Assembly (NCBI GenBank): GCA_032622095.1
Contig: CP136068.1
Location: 187,417,309-187,481,308 of the forward strand
DNA: 64,000 bases
Source: Siphonodentalium dalli
Lineage: Eukaryota; Mollusca; Scaphopoda; Gadilida; Siphonodentaliidae
Reading direction: 5' to 3'
Each line of letters begins with the position of its first letter. Positions within the stretch are counted from its first letter, which is position 1. Under the pieces are notes generated by a model. The model was not told the origin of the DNA and made no database searches. It was given only the letters and a program-made list of their open reading frames with translations. A program made the position numbers and the translations under genes. This document shows, piece by piece, positions 49,701-51,774 of the stretch.

Positions 49701-50191
49701 TTTGTGCAAGTAAGATATATAAAGCAATAACAGTTATTTGGTTCCATTTGAATAATAAAGCTCTTTATATTGAGTTCATGAGAGTGACCAATTCAGCCTT
49801 ACTGCAGTGTCACTACGAGTTTTAGCCGTCTTAGAGTCACTACAAGTTTTAGCTGTCTTAAGACTTAAGAGTCACTACAAGCTTTAGCCGTCTTAGAGTC
49901 ACTACGAGTTTTAGTCGTCCTGGAGACATTACGAGTTTTAGCTGTCTTAGAGTCACTACACCCCCCCCCCAACTTACTGCAGTGTCACTACGAGTTTTAG
50001 CTGTCTTGGAGTTGCTATGAGTTTTAGCTGTCTTAGAGTCACTACCCCCCCCCCCCCCTCCCCCCACTTACTGCAGTGTCACTACGAGTTTTAGCTGTCT
50101 TGGAGTCACTACGAGTTTTAGCCGTCTTGGTGTTGACATTGGTCTTCTTTTTATCACCATCTTCGTCCATTTTCTGCTCCATTTGAGGCAT
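1574..50191 (-). CDS. LCMT2: LCMT2/TYW4, tRNA wybutosine-synthesizing protein 4 (15 exons, 3' end off window)
   Basis: In known homologues this enzyme carries out the final methylation and methoxycarbonylation steps that make wybutosine at position 37 of tRNA-Phe, using S-adenosylmethionine. I placed 15 minus-strand exons whose intron phases agree at every junction, giving 674 codons; the human protein is about 686 residues, so only the C-terminal kelch part is missing. An N-terminal LCM methyltransferase domain spans about residues 41-320: SAM-binding ILSIGAGFD at 109-117, [10 protein letters not shown] at 138-147, [11 protein letters not shown] near 208-220, then [13 protein letters not shown] in exon 10. 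Kelch repeats follow: VGGFG near 397-401, ILGGRKSP near 447-454, VHGGR at 544-548, FGGLN near 596-600, IGGVN near 646-650. Fourteen introns spread the gene over more than 48 kb, and at least seven of its exons carry tandem arrays that copy a splice site. Gene identity is secure; which splice-site copies are used is inferred. Confidence 0.93.
1704..1795 (-). repeat. Duplicate copy of exon 15 acceptor (69 bp, 2 copies)
   Basis: The polypyrimidine tract, CTTCCAG acceptor and first 48 exon bases are duplicated. The upstream acceptor starts its exon copy at 1772, exactly 69 bp from 1703. The copy is open and in frame ([17 protein letters not shown]...), so upstream acceptor use would add 23 residues. 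A few substitutions separate the copies. Confidence 0.88.
1965..2050. mobile_element. Degenerate family A hairpin MITE
   Basis: GATCCCCAGAGGGTAAATTT and its inverted partner CACTAAATTCACCC form a decayed copy of the family A hairpin. Confidence 0.6.
2163..2693. mobile_element. TTAACCCTTTACCCAACA MITE with two hairpins (family B), right end lost
   Basis: It starts with the terminal sequence TTAACCCTTTACCCAACA. It holds the palindrome AATGCATTCTCTTATATATG...CATATATAAGAGAATGCATT twice, plus a decayed middle copy near 2470. Intact copies end with the inverse TTGGGTAAAGGGTTAA, which is absent here. Confidence 0.75.
2700..3025. other. Intronic or downstream sequence, nothing recognised
   Basis: AT-rich sequence with a short direct repeat of AATTATAACCTA near 2840 and 2910. 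No exon or known element was seen. Confidence 0.4.
3030..3425. mobile_element. Degenerate AGGTACTCAATCC palindromic MITE (family E)
   Basis: It shares TTGATTCAAGTCGAGGAACC and the closing GGATTGAGTACCTTAAA with the complete palindromic copy at 51290-51757. The two arms are partly decayed. Confidence 0.65.
3515..3935. repeat. Dispersed repeat shared with 39250-39740
   Basis: AAACATACTTAAATCAA, GGGACGTGAAACTAAC and TATTTCCTGTTATGCAA occur in the same order near 39.4-39.7 kb. This looks like an old transposon or retroelement fragment of unknown class. Confidence 0.65.
4175..4285. repeat. 22-bp tandem repeat, about 5 copies
   Basis: The unit TTTATTTGTATGACTGTGTG is repeated with small length variation, inside the intron between LCMT2 exons 14 and 15. 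Confidence 0.9.
4618..5058. repeat. 28-29-bp minisatellite, about 15 copies
   Basis: The unit CTGGTCCTCTCCCAAGTCTC (plus CGTCTAGG) is repeated, with a right-hand subfamily reading CCCAACTTACCCTCTAGG. The array abuts the duplicated donor of LCMT2 exon 14 on its right side, in the intron. Confidence 0.93.
5072..5123 (-). repeat. Duplicate copy of exon 14 donor (43 bp, 2 copies)
   Basis: The end of exon 14 plus its donor GTTAGTG is repeated, so donors sit after 5124 and after 5081. Using the outer donor adds 43 nt and would shift the frame into exon 15, so the inner donor is the likely functional one. Confidence 0.88.
5124..5305 (-). CDS. LCMT2: LCMT2 exon 14 (kelch blade)
   Basis: This encodes [19 protein letters not shown] and [15 protein letters not shown], a standard kelch blade with GG and the trailing W. 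The acceptor is GTTTTCAG. The donor CCAAG|GTTAGT leaves phase 2, matching the G that opens exon 15. Confidence 0.94.
5880..7020. repeat. About 365-bp internal tandem repeat in the left arm, about 3 copies
   Basis: GACCATTGGAGCAATGAAAT followed by GCCATTCATGGGATCATAAA recurs near 6033, 6398 and 6760, each block ending in AAAATGGC-type triplets. Short open frames here ([17 protein letters not shown]) are repeats of the element, not genes. Confidence 0.85.
7500..9260. repeat. Degenerate minisatellite in the fold-back loop
   Basis: It is built from diverged units of roughly 65-75 bp around GTGTATATGTATACCTGGAG and TATGGTCATGGGTG. It fills the loop between the two arms. The open frames it creates on both strands are low-complexity. 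Confidence 0.85.
9626..10450. mobile_element. Nested TIR element with TATACTG ends
   Basis: The left end TATACTGTAAAGGTACATTT and right end ATTTAAAGCCATTCACAGTA are imperfect inverted repeats, followed inward by ATTTTCGTGG motifs on both sides. It interrupts the right arm: the flanks GAATAATATTCAGGATA and TATGAAAAATAA join to match the uninterrupted left arm near 7150. Confidence 0.78.
11044..12295. mobile_element. hAT-like element with 8-bp target duplication CAGGGAGC
   Basis: The ends TAGGGTCCTGCGAA and TTCGCAGGACCCTA are inverted, flanked by CAGGGAGC at 11036-11043 and 12296-12303. Inside are CGAATCGAATATCGAATCG repeats at both ends and a perfect-looking hairpin with GACCCCACCCCAATAGTACT near 11693-11755. 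No transposase was recognised, so it is non-autonomous. It sits nested in the right arm of the fold-back element. Confidence 0.88.
12755..13020. other. Intron sequence, no feature
   Basis: Intron between LCMT2 exons 13 and 14. Only a short G run near 12922 stands out. Confidence 0.4.
13033..13697. mobile_element. hAT-like MITE with 8-bp target duplication CCCACTAG
   Basis: The ends CAGGGTTCCCACTG and CAGTGCAGACCCTG are inverted and flanked by CCCACTAG at 13025-13032 and 13698-13705. Subterminal TTTGGCAAAAAATAT motifs occur at both ends. It lies in the intron about 90 bp from exon 13. Confidence 0.88.
13786..13880 (-). CDS. LCMT2: LCMT2 exon 13 (kelch blade)
   Basis: This encodes [20 protein letters not shown] and ends SNKWNK|GTAAAG. 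It enters at phase 1 directly from exon 12 (joining codon GGA) and leaves at phase 0. The acceptor is GTGATTTCAG. The HGGR and trailing W fit a kelch blade. Confidence 0.93.
13890..14590. other. Intron sequence with a small hairpin at 14324-14372
   Basis: GCGACCGATCACC and GGTGATCGGTCGC-type segments form a short hairpin. A GATTC-rich stretch at 14525-14590 resembles the ends of the TAGGG-CCTGCGAA hAT family. Otherwise nothing was recognised. Confidence 0.4.
14597..15050. mobile_element. Full-length family A hairpin MITE
   Basis: Outer ends GAGTTTAGTGTGC and GCACACTAAACTC are inverted. Inside are two hairpins (CAGAATGAGGTCCCCAGAGG with its inverse) around a spacer containing CCCCAAATTGGCAGACGAC. 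It is the clearest full copy of this family in the window. Confidence 0.8.
15083..15165 (-). repeat. Displaced copy of LCMT2 exon 12 3' end and donor
   Basis: AACAACTAACCATTGTAGCT and GGTGTAGGACTCTC repeat the end of exon 12 and its GTTAGTTG donor (true copy near 16255-16345), with about 14 bases missing. The frame differs from the true exon, so this is probably a non-functional partial exon duplication 1.1 kb downstream in the intron. Confidence 0.8.
15170..15960. other. Intron sequence, no feature
   Basis: AT-rich intron between LCMT2 exons 12 and 13. No repeat family was recognised. Confidence 0.4.
16264..16590 (-). CDS. LCMT2: LCMT2 exon 12 (kelch blade plus acidic linker)
   Basis: It opens [20 protein letters not shown], a kelch blade. 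A lysine- then acid-rich linker of about 60 residues follows ([20 protein letters not shown]... to EEMEVTEE), and it closes with [12 protein letters not shown]. The acceptor is CTATTTATAG and the donor AATG|GTTAGT. It is the largest exon found. Its acceptor and first 47 nt are the seed of the 5-kb array upstream. Confidence 0.93.
16550..21560 (-). repeat. 69-bp splice-acceptor satellite of LCMT2 exon 12, about 70 copies
   Basis: Each unit holds about 47 bases of exon 12 (encoding [15 protein letters not shown] on the minus strand) followed by about 22 intron-like bases ending CTATTTATAG, so each copy carries its own AG acceptor. Because 69 = 23 codons, long stretches stay open on the minus strand (hundreds of codons reading CRMHHTS...IIFTILFIV). 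Variant units carry TACTACAAACAGAG. Higher-order blocks of about 445 bp, bounded by GAGATTTCCTGCCACCTAAG, repeat at 20050, 20495 and 20940; smaller ones lie at 16745 and 17025. The long open frames are repeat products, not separate genes. Confidence 0.97.
21719..21815. repeat. About 31-bp tandem repeat, 3 copies
   Basis: GAGGGCCCTAAGCGCTTCAC followed by ATTATTACCCC occurs three times in a row. Confidence 0.92.
21955..22330. mobile_element. Family B double-hairpin MITE core
   Basis: Two palindromes (CAATGCATTCTCTTATATAT...AAGAGAATGCATTGGC) flank a spacer near 22100-22190 that also occurs near 2300-2400 (AGCCCCACACATATATAGAA). The TTAA termini are not seen. Confidence 0.72.
22434..22612 (-). 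repeat. 25-bp tandem repeat over exon 11 donor, about 7 copies
   Basis: The unit ACTTATAATATCTATGTTGT (plus TGGGT) is, on the minus strand, a copy of AGATATCGATGGCAAGTACC and the next intron bases. Outer copies read AGATATTATAAGTACC and so have lost the GC donor and part of the exon end. Confidence 0.9.
22615..22842 (-). CDS. LCMT2: LCMT2 exon 11 (first kelch blade)
   Basis: This encodes [10 protein letters not shown]..., then [20 protein letters not shown], then [20 protein letters not shown]. The acceptor is ATATTTCAG. The only donor that keeps frame with exon 12 is GATG|GCAAGT, a GC-AG intron; the neighbouring GT at AAGTAC would shift the frame. It enters at phase 1 and leaves at phase 1. 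Confidence 0.92.
22872..23225. mobile_element. Partial family D MITE
   Basis: AAAAGCCCATTTAATTTTCG, then TGGTTTTAATAACAATCTATG-like and CTGTGTCTCAGAA blocks, match the left part of the full copy at 45169-45625. It lies directly upstream of the exon 11 acceptor, in the intron. Confidence 0.72.
23235..23530. other. Intron sequence, no feature
   Basis: Nothing recognised in this stretch. Confidence 0.35.
23545..23705. repeat. Long palindrome (GGGCGTTATGGTTTATTAAC)
   Basis: GGCGTTATGGTTTATTAACG and its inverse CGTTAATAAACCATAATGCC enclose GGCCTATTAGCGGCCCGAG and its inverse. This gives a hairpin of about 150 bp, probably a MITE. Sequence at 24040-24240 has related GGCCCG-rich motifs. Confidence 0.85.
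24338..24456. mobile_element. Solo end of a TAGGG-CCTGCGAA hAT-like element
   Basis: CGATTCGCAGGTCCCTA resembles the right end of the hAT element at 11044-12295 (TTCGCAGGACCCTA), preceded by the same kind of GATTCG-rich sequence. No left end or target duplication was found. Confidence 0.5.
24470..24720 (-). repeat. 59-bp repeat over exon 10 donor, about 4 copies
   Basis: On the minus strand the unit includes the last 40 or so exon bases (AAAACTACTCAACCAAATA), the GCAG|GTATGT donor and TATGAGGAATACAG of the intron. Copies at about 24494, 24552, 24608 and 24667 have 56-59 bp spacing. Two of the copies have diverged near the donor. Confidence 0.88.
24658..24856 (-). CDS. LCMT2: LCMT2 exon 10 (end of methyltransferase domain)
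   Basis: This encodes [20 protein letters not shown], then [20 protein letters not shown] and TCSHYMVL, the conserved C-terminal part of the LCM domain (GW..V.DMN.FY, FDE.EEWH..C.HY). The start given is the innermost acceptor copy; the donor is GCAG|GTATGT. Phases are 0 in and 1 out. Both of its splice sites lie in tandem arrays. Confidence 0.94.
24840..25585 (-). repeat. 51-bp splice-acceptor array of exon 10, about 15 copies
   Basis: Each unit is 39 exon-like bases ([13 protein letters not shown] on the minus strand) plus 12 bases ending CATATTTCAG, so each unit has an AG acceptor. 51 = 17 codons, so frame is kept. Units with TTATAAATATTT instead of TTTTACATATTT carry a stop codon, and a few units are truncated (near 25200-25230 and 25495-25520). 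The innermost two or three are open and in frame with exon 10. Confidence 0.95.
25612..25735. mobile_element. Variant family B hairpin MITE
   Basis: TTAAGCCTTTCATGATGGGA and CAATGCATTCTCTTATATA with its inverse resemble the 33580-33775 copy. The right end is not clear. Confidence 0.6.
26175..27516. mobile_element. hAT-like element with 8-bp target duplication CAACTTTT
   Basis: The ends TAGAGCTGAAACGGTT and AACCGTTTCAGCTCTA are inverted and flanked by CAACTTTT at 26167-26174 and 27517-27524. GGTTAACCG-rich subterminal repeats occur at both ends. No transposase was recognised in its 1.34 kb. It lies in the intron between exons 9 and 10. Confidence 0.9.
27790..27953. mobile_element. Solo MITE end with GGTTTCGGTTTATAGAGG motifs
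   Basis: GAGAGGTTTCGGTTTATAGA, GGGTTCGGTTTATAGAAGG and GAGAGGTTTCACTGTA look like the terminal region of a TA-flanked (Tc1/mariner-type) MITE. The partner end was not found. Confidence 0.45.
27950..28295. repeat. 23-bp tandem repeat, about 15 copies
   Basis: The unit TATAGGCATTTATAATAGGA (plus TTA) is repeated. It stops about 10 bp short of the exon 9 donor at 28303-28308, on the intron side. Confidence 0.94.
28309..28399 (-). CDS. LCMT2: LCMT2 exon 9
   Basis: This encodes [20 protein letters not shown] and [10 protein letters not shown], the LCM-domain helix region that precedes the GW..V.DMN motif. The acceptor is CTTACAG and the donor CTG|GTGAGT. Phases are 2 in and 0 out. Confidence 0.92.
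28569..28820. mobile_element. Intact family B MITE with TTAA ends
   Basis: TTAACCCTTTACCCAACA at the left is the inverse of TTGGGTAAAGGGTTAA at the right. TTAA at each end suggests a piggyBac-type target site. A perfect hairpin with GCATTCTCTTATATATGCGA occupies the left part. Confidence 0.85.
28996..29027 (-). CDS. LCMT2: LCMT2 exon 8 (32-nt micro-exon)
   Basis: This short exon encodes [10 protein letters not shown] plus two bases of the next Met codon, matching the P-DAFG-M segment of the LCM domain. The acceptor is TTACAG and the donor TTCAT|GTGAGT. Both neighbours need exactly this phase. Confidence 0.88.
29045..29118. repeat. 14-bp tandem repeat, about 5 copies
   Basis: The unit CATAAGACACGGAC is repeated just upstream of exon 8 on the gene's strand. 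Confidence 0.85.
29120..29660. mobile_element. Inverted-repeat element, unclassified
   Basis: Several segments pair across the centre near 29390: CACTGTAGATGAAGGTCTCA with GAGACCTTCACCTACAGTG, CCAGTACAAAACCTTG with its diverged inverse near 29590, and GATCATGTCATGAATCTC with GAGATTCATGGCATGATC. It looks like a decayed palindromic transposon in the intron. Confidence 0.7.
29665..30118. other. Intron with short CAGTAC and AGACAGA repeats
   Basis: TACAGTACAC..ATAT and CAGACAGATAGATAGAC motifs form weak short repeats at 29915-30070. No exon was seen. Confidence 0.45.
30125..30191 (-). CDS. LCMT2: LCMT2 exon 7
   Basis: This encodes [20 protein letters not shown] then EQ, the LCM-domain segment where a catalytic-core strand ends in YEQ. 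The acceptor is TTTCAG and the donor CAG|GTATGT. Phases are 2 in and 0 out. Confidence 0.93.
30240..30440. repeat. Dispersed repeat H copy
   Basis: ATCCAAAATGGCTGCTGG, CAATCTAGGGTTCACCC and GATGAGGGATGCGGCCTGTA recur near 32690-32970, 37440-37500 and 51780-52060. This family is also the apparent source of the 44-bp satellite at 34-37.4 kb. Confidence 0.7.
30530..30635. mobile_element. Family A hairpin MITE (compact)
   Basis: GAATGAGGTCCCCAGAGGGT pairs with ACCCTCTGGGGACCTCAT. It is an almost perfect hairpin of about 100 bp. Confidence 0.85.
30754..30994. mobile_element. TTAACCCTTTGAGTGCCAGG MITE with family B hairpin inside
   Basis: TTAACCCTTTGAGTGCCAGG at the left mirrors CCTGGCACTCAAAGGGTTAA at the right, with TTAA ends. 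The inside holds the AATGCATTCTCTTATATATG hairpin and a run of about 23 T at 30881. The left end is shared with a fragment near 43370. Confidence 0.83.
31182..31581. mobile_element. Intact family B MITE, two hairpins
   Basis: It carries TTAACCCTTTACCCAACA and the inverse end, two copies of the 75-bp palindrome, and between the first end and first hairpin a block with GGATATCATTGGAACCGGCT. Confidence 0.88.
31751..31886. mobile_element. Compact TACAGTAATGCCCTAA hairpin MITE (family C)
   Basis: TACAGTAATGCCCTAA and TTAGGGCATTACTGTA are inverted ends of a 136-bp near-perfect palindrome with AACCACAGCAGAATTATGGG inside. TA at the ends fits Tc1/mariner-type targets. Confidence 0.88.
32015..32265. 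repeat. 31-bp tandem repeat, about 8 copies
   Basis: The unit AAAATGATATTACTCGGATT (plus GGTGGTGTTGT) is repeated about 85 bp from the exon 6 donor, inside the intron. It does not include the splice site. Confidence 0.94.
32350..32497 (-). CDS. LCMT2: LCMT2 exon 6
   Basis: This encodes [20 protein letters not shown], then [17 protein letters not shown], the LCM-domain segment with the conserved LSE-VL-Y motif. The acceptor is CCTTGCAG and the donor CGATA|GTAAGT. Phases are 1 in and 2 out. Confidence 0.94.
32685..32980. repeat. Dispersed repeat H copies
   Basis: Two partial units with GATGATCAGATGAGGGATG and GGGTGAGCCAAA occur in a row. Confidence 0.7.
33201..33312 (-). CDS. LCMT2: LCMT2 exon 5
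   Basis: This encodes [20 protein letters not shown] and ends [15 protein letters not shown] is the acidic SAM-ribose contact region of the LCM fold. The acceptor is ATTTGCAG and the donor ATAG|GTGTGT. Phases are 0 in and 1 out. The acceptor is the innermost copy of a 32-bp array. Confidence 0.95.
33302..33560 (-). repeat. 32-bp splice-acceptor array of exon 5, about 8 copies
   Basis: On the minus strand each unit is GTCGACTTT (the first exon bases) plus ATCATGAAATCTATCATTTACAG-type intron sequence, shown here in parts: ATCATGAAATC and ATCATTTACAG. Each unit carries an AG acceptor. 32 is not a multiple of three, so using the next acceptor out would shift frame. Confidence 0.95.
33580..33775. 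mobile_element. Variant family B MITE
   Basis: TTAACCCTTTCAAGACGGGA at the left and two diverged copies of GCATTCTCTTATA.ATGCAAG palindromes define a divergent subfamily, also seen at 25612. Confidence 0.65.
34005..37435. repeat. 44-bp satellite, about 77 copies
   Basis: The unit AATTGACAGCTCCCATCTAG plus AGCCCACCAAAGATACATATAATA (given in two parts: AGCCCACCAAAG, ATACATATAATA) is highly uniform. Variants have 36-37 bp (ATATAAATTG) and about 52 bp (ATATAGTTTGAATAAATTG), the longer ones at regular positions and clustered at the right end. It lies in the intron between exons 4 and 5. The right edge (AGTTTGGTGACAATTGGATG) runs into dispersed repeat H, which looks like the source. Repeated 75-codon minus frames here are artefacts. 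Confidence 0.97.
37518..37935. mobile_element. Intact family B MITE, two hairpins
   Basis: It has TTAACCCTTTACCCAACA and the inverse end, and both hairpins. Confidence 0.88.
38158..38244 (-). CDS. LCMT2: LCMT2 exon 4 (SAM-binding motif)
   Basis: This encodes [20 protein letters not shown] then LDKDTTYVE, containing the glycine-rich SAM motif G-A-G-F-D. The acceptor is CTTTCAG and the donor GAA|GTAAGA. It is a symmetric phase 0 exon of 87 nt. Confidence 0.96.
38250..38640. other. Intron sequence, no feature
   Basis: Nothing recognised between exon 4 and the next MITE. Confidence 0.35.
38647..39004. mobile_element. Family B MITE with left hairpin deleted
   Basis: Both TTAA ends are present, but the first hairpin lacks its second arm (ACCATAGTC joins directly to TTTTTTTAACAC). 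The second hairpin is complete. Confidence 0.85.
39005..39220. mobile_element. Fragments of families C and B
   Basis: A right half of family C (AATTCTGCTGTGGTTAAGGA ... TTAGGGCATTAAGTACTGTA) is followed by a solo right end of family B (TTGGTAAAGGGTTAA). Confidence 0.7.
39250..39740. repeat. Dispersed repeat shared with 3515-3935
   Basis: It has the same ordered blocks (AAACATACTTAAATCAA, GGGACGTGAAACTAAC, TATTTCCTGTTATGCAA, GGATCATGTAATAA) as the copy near 3.5 kb. The 69-codon plus frame here is not clearly coding. Confidence 0.65.
39776..40125. mobile_element. Family A hairpin MITE
   Basis: It starts GAGTTTAGTGTGC, then has the hairpin with CAGAATGAGGTCCCCAGAGG, the spacer with CCAATTTGGGGATATAGAG, and AAGCAGAATGAGG at the right. 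Confidence 0.78.
40130..40610. other. Intron sequence, no feature
   Basis: Nothing recognised in this stretch. Confidence 0.35.
40617..40760. mobile_element. Partial family A MITE
   Basis: GTCATTTACAGAATGAGG and GATGCTAACC hairpin sequence, then the spacer with CTATATCCCCTAATTTGC. Confidence 0.7.
40915..42315. mobile_element. hAT-like element, CAGGGTTTCCGCCA ends
   Basis: CAGGGTTTCCGCCA at the left and TGGCGGAAACCCTG at the right are inverted ends. The flanks ACATATAC and CATATGCA are only partly alike, so the 8-bp duplication has decayed or is offset. Internal direct repeats include CGTACGATAGCACGGGATCTC-type segments (ACGATAGCACGGGATCTC at about 41810 and 41933). No clear transposase is present. 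Its right end is only 29 bp from the exon 3 donor. Confidence 0.8.
42345..42423 (-). CDS. LCMT2: LCMT2 exon 3
   Basis: This encodes [20 protein letters not shown] then SAAKKQ, matching the RGY..RA..ID...R.FL motif at the start of LCM domains. The acceptor is CATTTCAG and the donor CAG|GTAAAG. Phases are 2 in and 0 out. Confidence 0.95.
42625..43065 (-). pseudogene. Non-LTR retrotransposon reverse transcriptase, C-terminal remnant (frameshifted)
   Basis: The minus strand reads [20 protein letters not shown], then after a frame change [40 protein letters not shown] and [34 protein letters not shown] and N..R...G are typical of the thumb and connector region of L2/Jockey-like non-LTR reverse transcriptases in animals. 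At least one frameshift near 42970 and the missing catalytic YADD part show it is a dead, 5'-truncated copy, in the LCMT2 intron between exons 2 and 3. Confidence 0.85.
43075..43670. other. Intron sequence with a fragment of the TTAACCCTTTGAG-type MITE
   Basis: TTAACCCTTTCGATTTTTGT followed by ATCAACCCATAT at 43372-43403 matches the left part of the element at 30754. The remainder was not recognised. Confidence 0.5.
43672..43928. repeat. 20-bp tandem repeat, about 13 copies
   Basis: The unit CAATCTTTAAGCAGTGTTTA is repeated, with a CTTGAA variant at the left end and in the middle. Confidence 0.96.
43957..44120. repeat. 33-bp tandem repeat, 5 copies
   Basis: The unit GACCATAAGCTGTTACATGT plus ACAACACAAACCA is repeated and abuts the next array. 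Confidence 0.96.
44121..44675. repeat. 31-bp tandem repeat, about 17 copies
   Basis: The unit ACCAATGAAATTATGAATTA plus TAGCAGATAGG is repeated, with a GATTATG variant, ending in three shortened copies (CCAATGGTTATAGCAGATAG). Confidence 0.96.
44815..44955. mobile_element. Partial family C MITE
   Basis: GGAAATATGGCTTGTTGCC and CTGAAAAGTTACCCATAATT with TCTGCTGTGTTTAAG mark a right-half fragment. Confidence 0.7.
45169..45625. mobile_element. Full-length family D MITE with TTAA ends
   Basis: TTAAAGGCCCACTTAATTTT at the left mirrors AAAATTAAGTGGGCCTTTAA at the right. TTAA at both ends suggests a piggyBac-type target site. The 80-codon frames on both strands are inside the element. Confidence 0.87.
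45785..46005. mobile_element. Family C palindromic MITE, full length
   Basis: TACAGTAATGCCCTAA at the left and GCATTAAGTACTGTA at the right bound a palindrome with GGCTTGTTGCCATTCAT and its inverse. It is a near-perfect hairpin of about 220 bp. Confidence 0.87.
46180..46292. mobile_element. Family A hairpin MITE (compact)
   Basis: GTCATTTGCAGAATGAGG and CCTCATTCTGCTGAGG pair across TGCTACCCCGCATAGC. It ends 13 bp from the exon 2 donor. Confidence 0.8.
46305..46429 (-). CDS. LCMT2: LCMT2 exon 2
   Basis: This encodes [20 protein letters not shown] and [21 protein letters not shown], the VQGTND..S..SK..A...GY.KD start of the LCM domain. The acceptor is TTTACAG and the donor ACAG|GTGAGC. Phases are 0 in and 2 out. 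Confidence 0.95.
46726..47242. mobile_element. Harbinger-like MITE with TTA target duplication
   Basis: GGCGACACCAATTTTTAAGT at the left is the imperfect inverse of ACTTAAATATTGGTGTCGCC at the right. TTA flanks both sides (46723-46725 and 47243-47245), as in PIF/Harbinger insertions. The interior is A-rich (AAAACAAA repeats at 47100-47180). Confidence 0.8.
47250..48000. other. Intron sequence; local copy of the 46650-46725 region
   Basis: TAGAAGTGTTTCCAGACAT and TTTTATACCCCAG near 47912-47955 repeat the block just left of the Harbinger-like MITE. Otherwise nothing was recognised. Confidence 0.45.
48001..48400. mobile_element. Family B MITE, two hairpins
   Basis: It has TTAACCCTTTACCCAACA, two palindromes, and the inverse end TTGGGTACAGGGTTAA. 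Confidence 0.87.
48466..49175. mobile_element. Family A MITE cluster with tandemly repeated core
   Basis: It starts GAGTTTAGTGTGC and ends GCACACTAAAC. Between these, about 190-bp units (TCATTTGCAGAATGAGG ... TACAGAACAGGTCTGAGA) occur about twice at 48590-48900. The spacer and final hairpin follow. Confidence 0.78.
49230..49435. mobile_element. Family C palindromic MITE
   Basis: TACAGTAATGCCCTAA at the left and GTGCATTACTGTA at the right, with GGAAATATGGCTTGTTGCC and its inverse inside. Confidence 0.85.
49575..49690. repeat. 39-bp tandem repeat, about 3 copies
   Basis: The unit CAACGATTGTTTGTTAAACT plus TATCCATCCAACAAACGAC is repeated in intron 1. Confidence 0.93.
49786..50132 (-). repeat. 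27-bp coding repeat running from exon 1 into intron 1, about 11 copies
   Basis: The unit CACTACGAGTTTTAGCTGTC plus TTGGAGT encodes DSKTAKTRS on the minus strand. Two copies lie in exon 1; the rest continue into the intron. The donor context CACTGCA|GTAAG occurs three times, after 50072, 49978 and near 49806. Two C runs (49961-49970 and 50046-50065) sit between copies. Confidence 0.92.
50072..50191 (-). CDS. LCMT2: LCMT2 exon 1 (start of coding sequence)
   Basis: The start ATG is at 50191. The exon encodes [20 protein letters not shown] then [19 protein letters not shown], 40 codons ending at the GTAAGT donor. The lysine-rich lead then repeats a 9-residue unit. A possible AG acceptor in the 5' leader (TCCCCACCAG at about 50210) suggests a separate non-coding first exon. 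An upstream ATG is out of frame or followed at once by a stop. Phase 0 out matches exon 2. Confidence 0.88.
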
Positions 50192-50214
50192 GTCTCTTCA
50201 TCTACATCTGGTGG

Positions 50215-50690
50215 GGAGAAAACTAGAATATATTAACCATTTCAAAACTAAAGCATCATTGATGAGTATAGACTAATTATCCCATAGGATATGTTCAGAT
50301 CATGACCTTGAGTGACCACTCAAACTCATGTGATGGTGTCCAGGACTCTGCACATGTACTAGTACTTATATTTCTAGAAGTCATTGGAATTTGAGGTGGA
50401 TAAAATTAGCAGACTTCAAAAACCATAATATGATAACTCTGAGCTTCCTCAACTCAATCAAATATTTTTTTTATCCCTGAAGCAGAAAAATAGTAATTTA
50501 GGAGCGTTAAATCGGATTATACATCTTTAATTGATGACTCATTCACAACAAGAAATGAATGTTGGGTTACAAACAGATATCTGCAATCTATTATTTGAAA
50601 ACCGTGAACAGATCAATCGACTCTGTGACTGCATGTTCATTCTTTAAATAAACGGTGAGTGAAAAGTTCCAGTATTCAGTATATGGTACT
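50215..50690. other. Upstream of LCMT2; weak family E fragment
   Basis: CTCAATCAAATATTTTTTTT and AATAGTAATTTAGGAGCGTT near 50450-50515 resemble one arm of family E. I see no clear promoter signal. Confidence 0.45.
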
Positions 50691-50779
50691 TGAGTCCATG
50701 TTCTTGGGTGTTTGCTAACAACAGGACGTTGAGTTTTCCAAAGATTAAAAATTCTGAGAGAACTGGCTCAGGAACATGG

Positions 50780-51195
50780 CGGATTTTCATGTGGTCCCCC
50801 AAGGGTGCATTTAGTGTAGCTACCCTGCAAAGCAGGCTAGCATCACCAAATTCACCATGTGTGGACCTCGTTCTGCTTCAGCCTCATCTTCTGGGAAGTA
50901 TCTATAGCCTCAAATTAACTTTGTTTTCAGTTACTTTTTCCCTTCTGTTTAGTTTCTATATCCCCTAATTTGCAGAAGGTACTAGTAAAATGCTTAATTG
51001 TGGTGAGTAATGAGTGAACATCAACAACTTCAACTGGGAAACTTCAATCTGATCCTTGGTTTCACATAGCCGTTGAGGTCTAAGCAGAATGAGGTTCACA
51101 GAAGGTGAATTTGATGATGCTAGCCCACTGTGTGGGATAGCGTCACTAAATTCACCCTCTGGGGACCGCATTCTGCAAATGTCAGACACACTCTG
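50780..51195. mobile_element. Family A MITE
   Basis: Diverged hairpins near 50790-50890 and 51080-51180 (TAAGCAGAATGAGG, GATGCTAGCCCAC, CACTAAATTCACCCTCTGG) with the spacer TATATCCCCTAATTTGCAGA. Confidence 0.75.
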
Positions 51196-51289
51196 TTGAA
51201 CTGAGGAAATGGACTTAAATCACAATAAAAATTTAGCTACATGTACGTGAGCTCAAATGAGCTAATTTGGCACATGTGAAAAATAATAA

Positions 51290-51757
51290 TTAAAGGTACT
51301 CAATCCGATCAGACGCTCCTAAGTTACTATTTCTTTAACTTCGGGAGTAAAAAATATTTGATTCAAGTCGAGGAACCCACCCATCAAAGCTCAGTGTGAT
51401 CAGATATTGATTTTTGAAGTTTGTTATTACTCGAGATATGTACTAATAATTTGCCCAGAAACAAGTGGTCAAACGGACAAATTGCGATGAAGATGAAGAT
51501 GGATAATTATAAAATCAAGTGGTAATGATAACTGCTTAATTTTTGAGTTATCCATCTTCATCCGCAATTTTGACTGAGACCATCCCTTTGATGGCGTGTT
51601 TCTGGGCCACAAACAATAGAAATAACTTCAAAAATTGATATCTGATCACTCTGAGCATTGATGGGTGGGTTCCTCGACTCAAATCAAATATTTTGTTTAC
51701 CCCCGAAGCCAAAGAAATAGTAATTTAAGAGCGTCAGATTGGATTGAGTACCTTTAA
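51290..51757. mobile_element. Family E palindromic MITE with TTAA ends
   Basis: TTAAAGGTACTCAATCCGAT pairs with GGATTGAGTACCTTTAA, and the inner arms TCGAGGAACCCACCCATCAA and TTGATGGGTGGGTTCCTCGA are inverse to each other. TTAA target type. Confidence 0.87.
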
Positions 51758-51774
51758 ATAATAAAATAGTTTGG

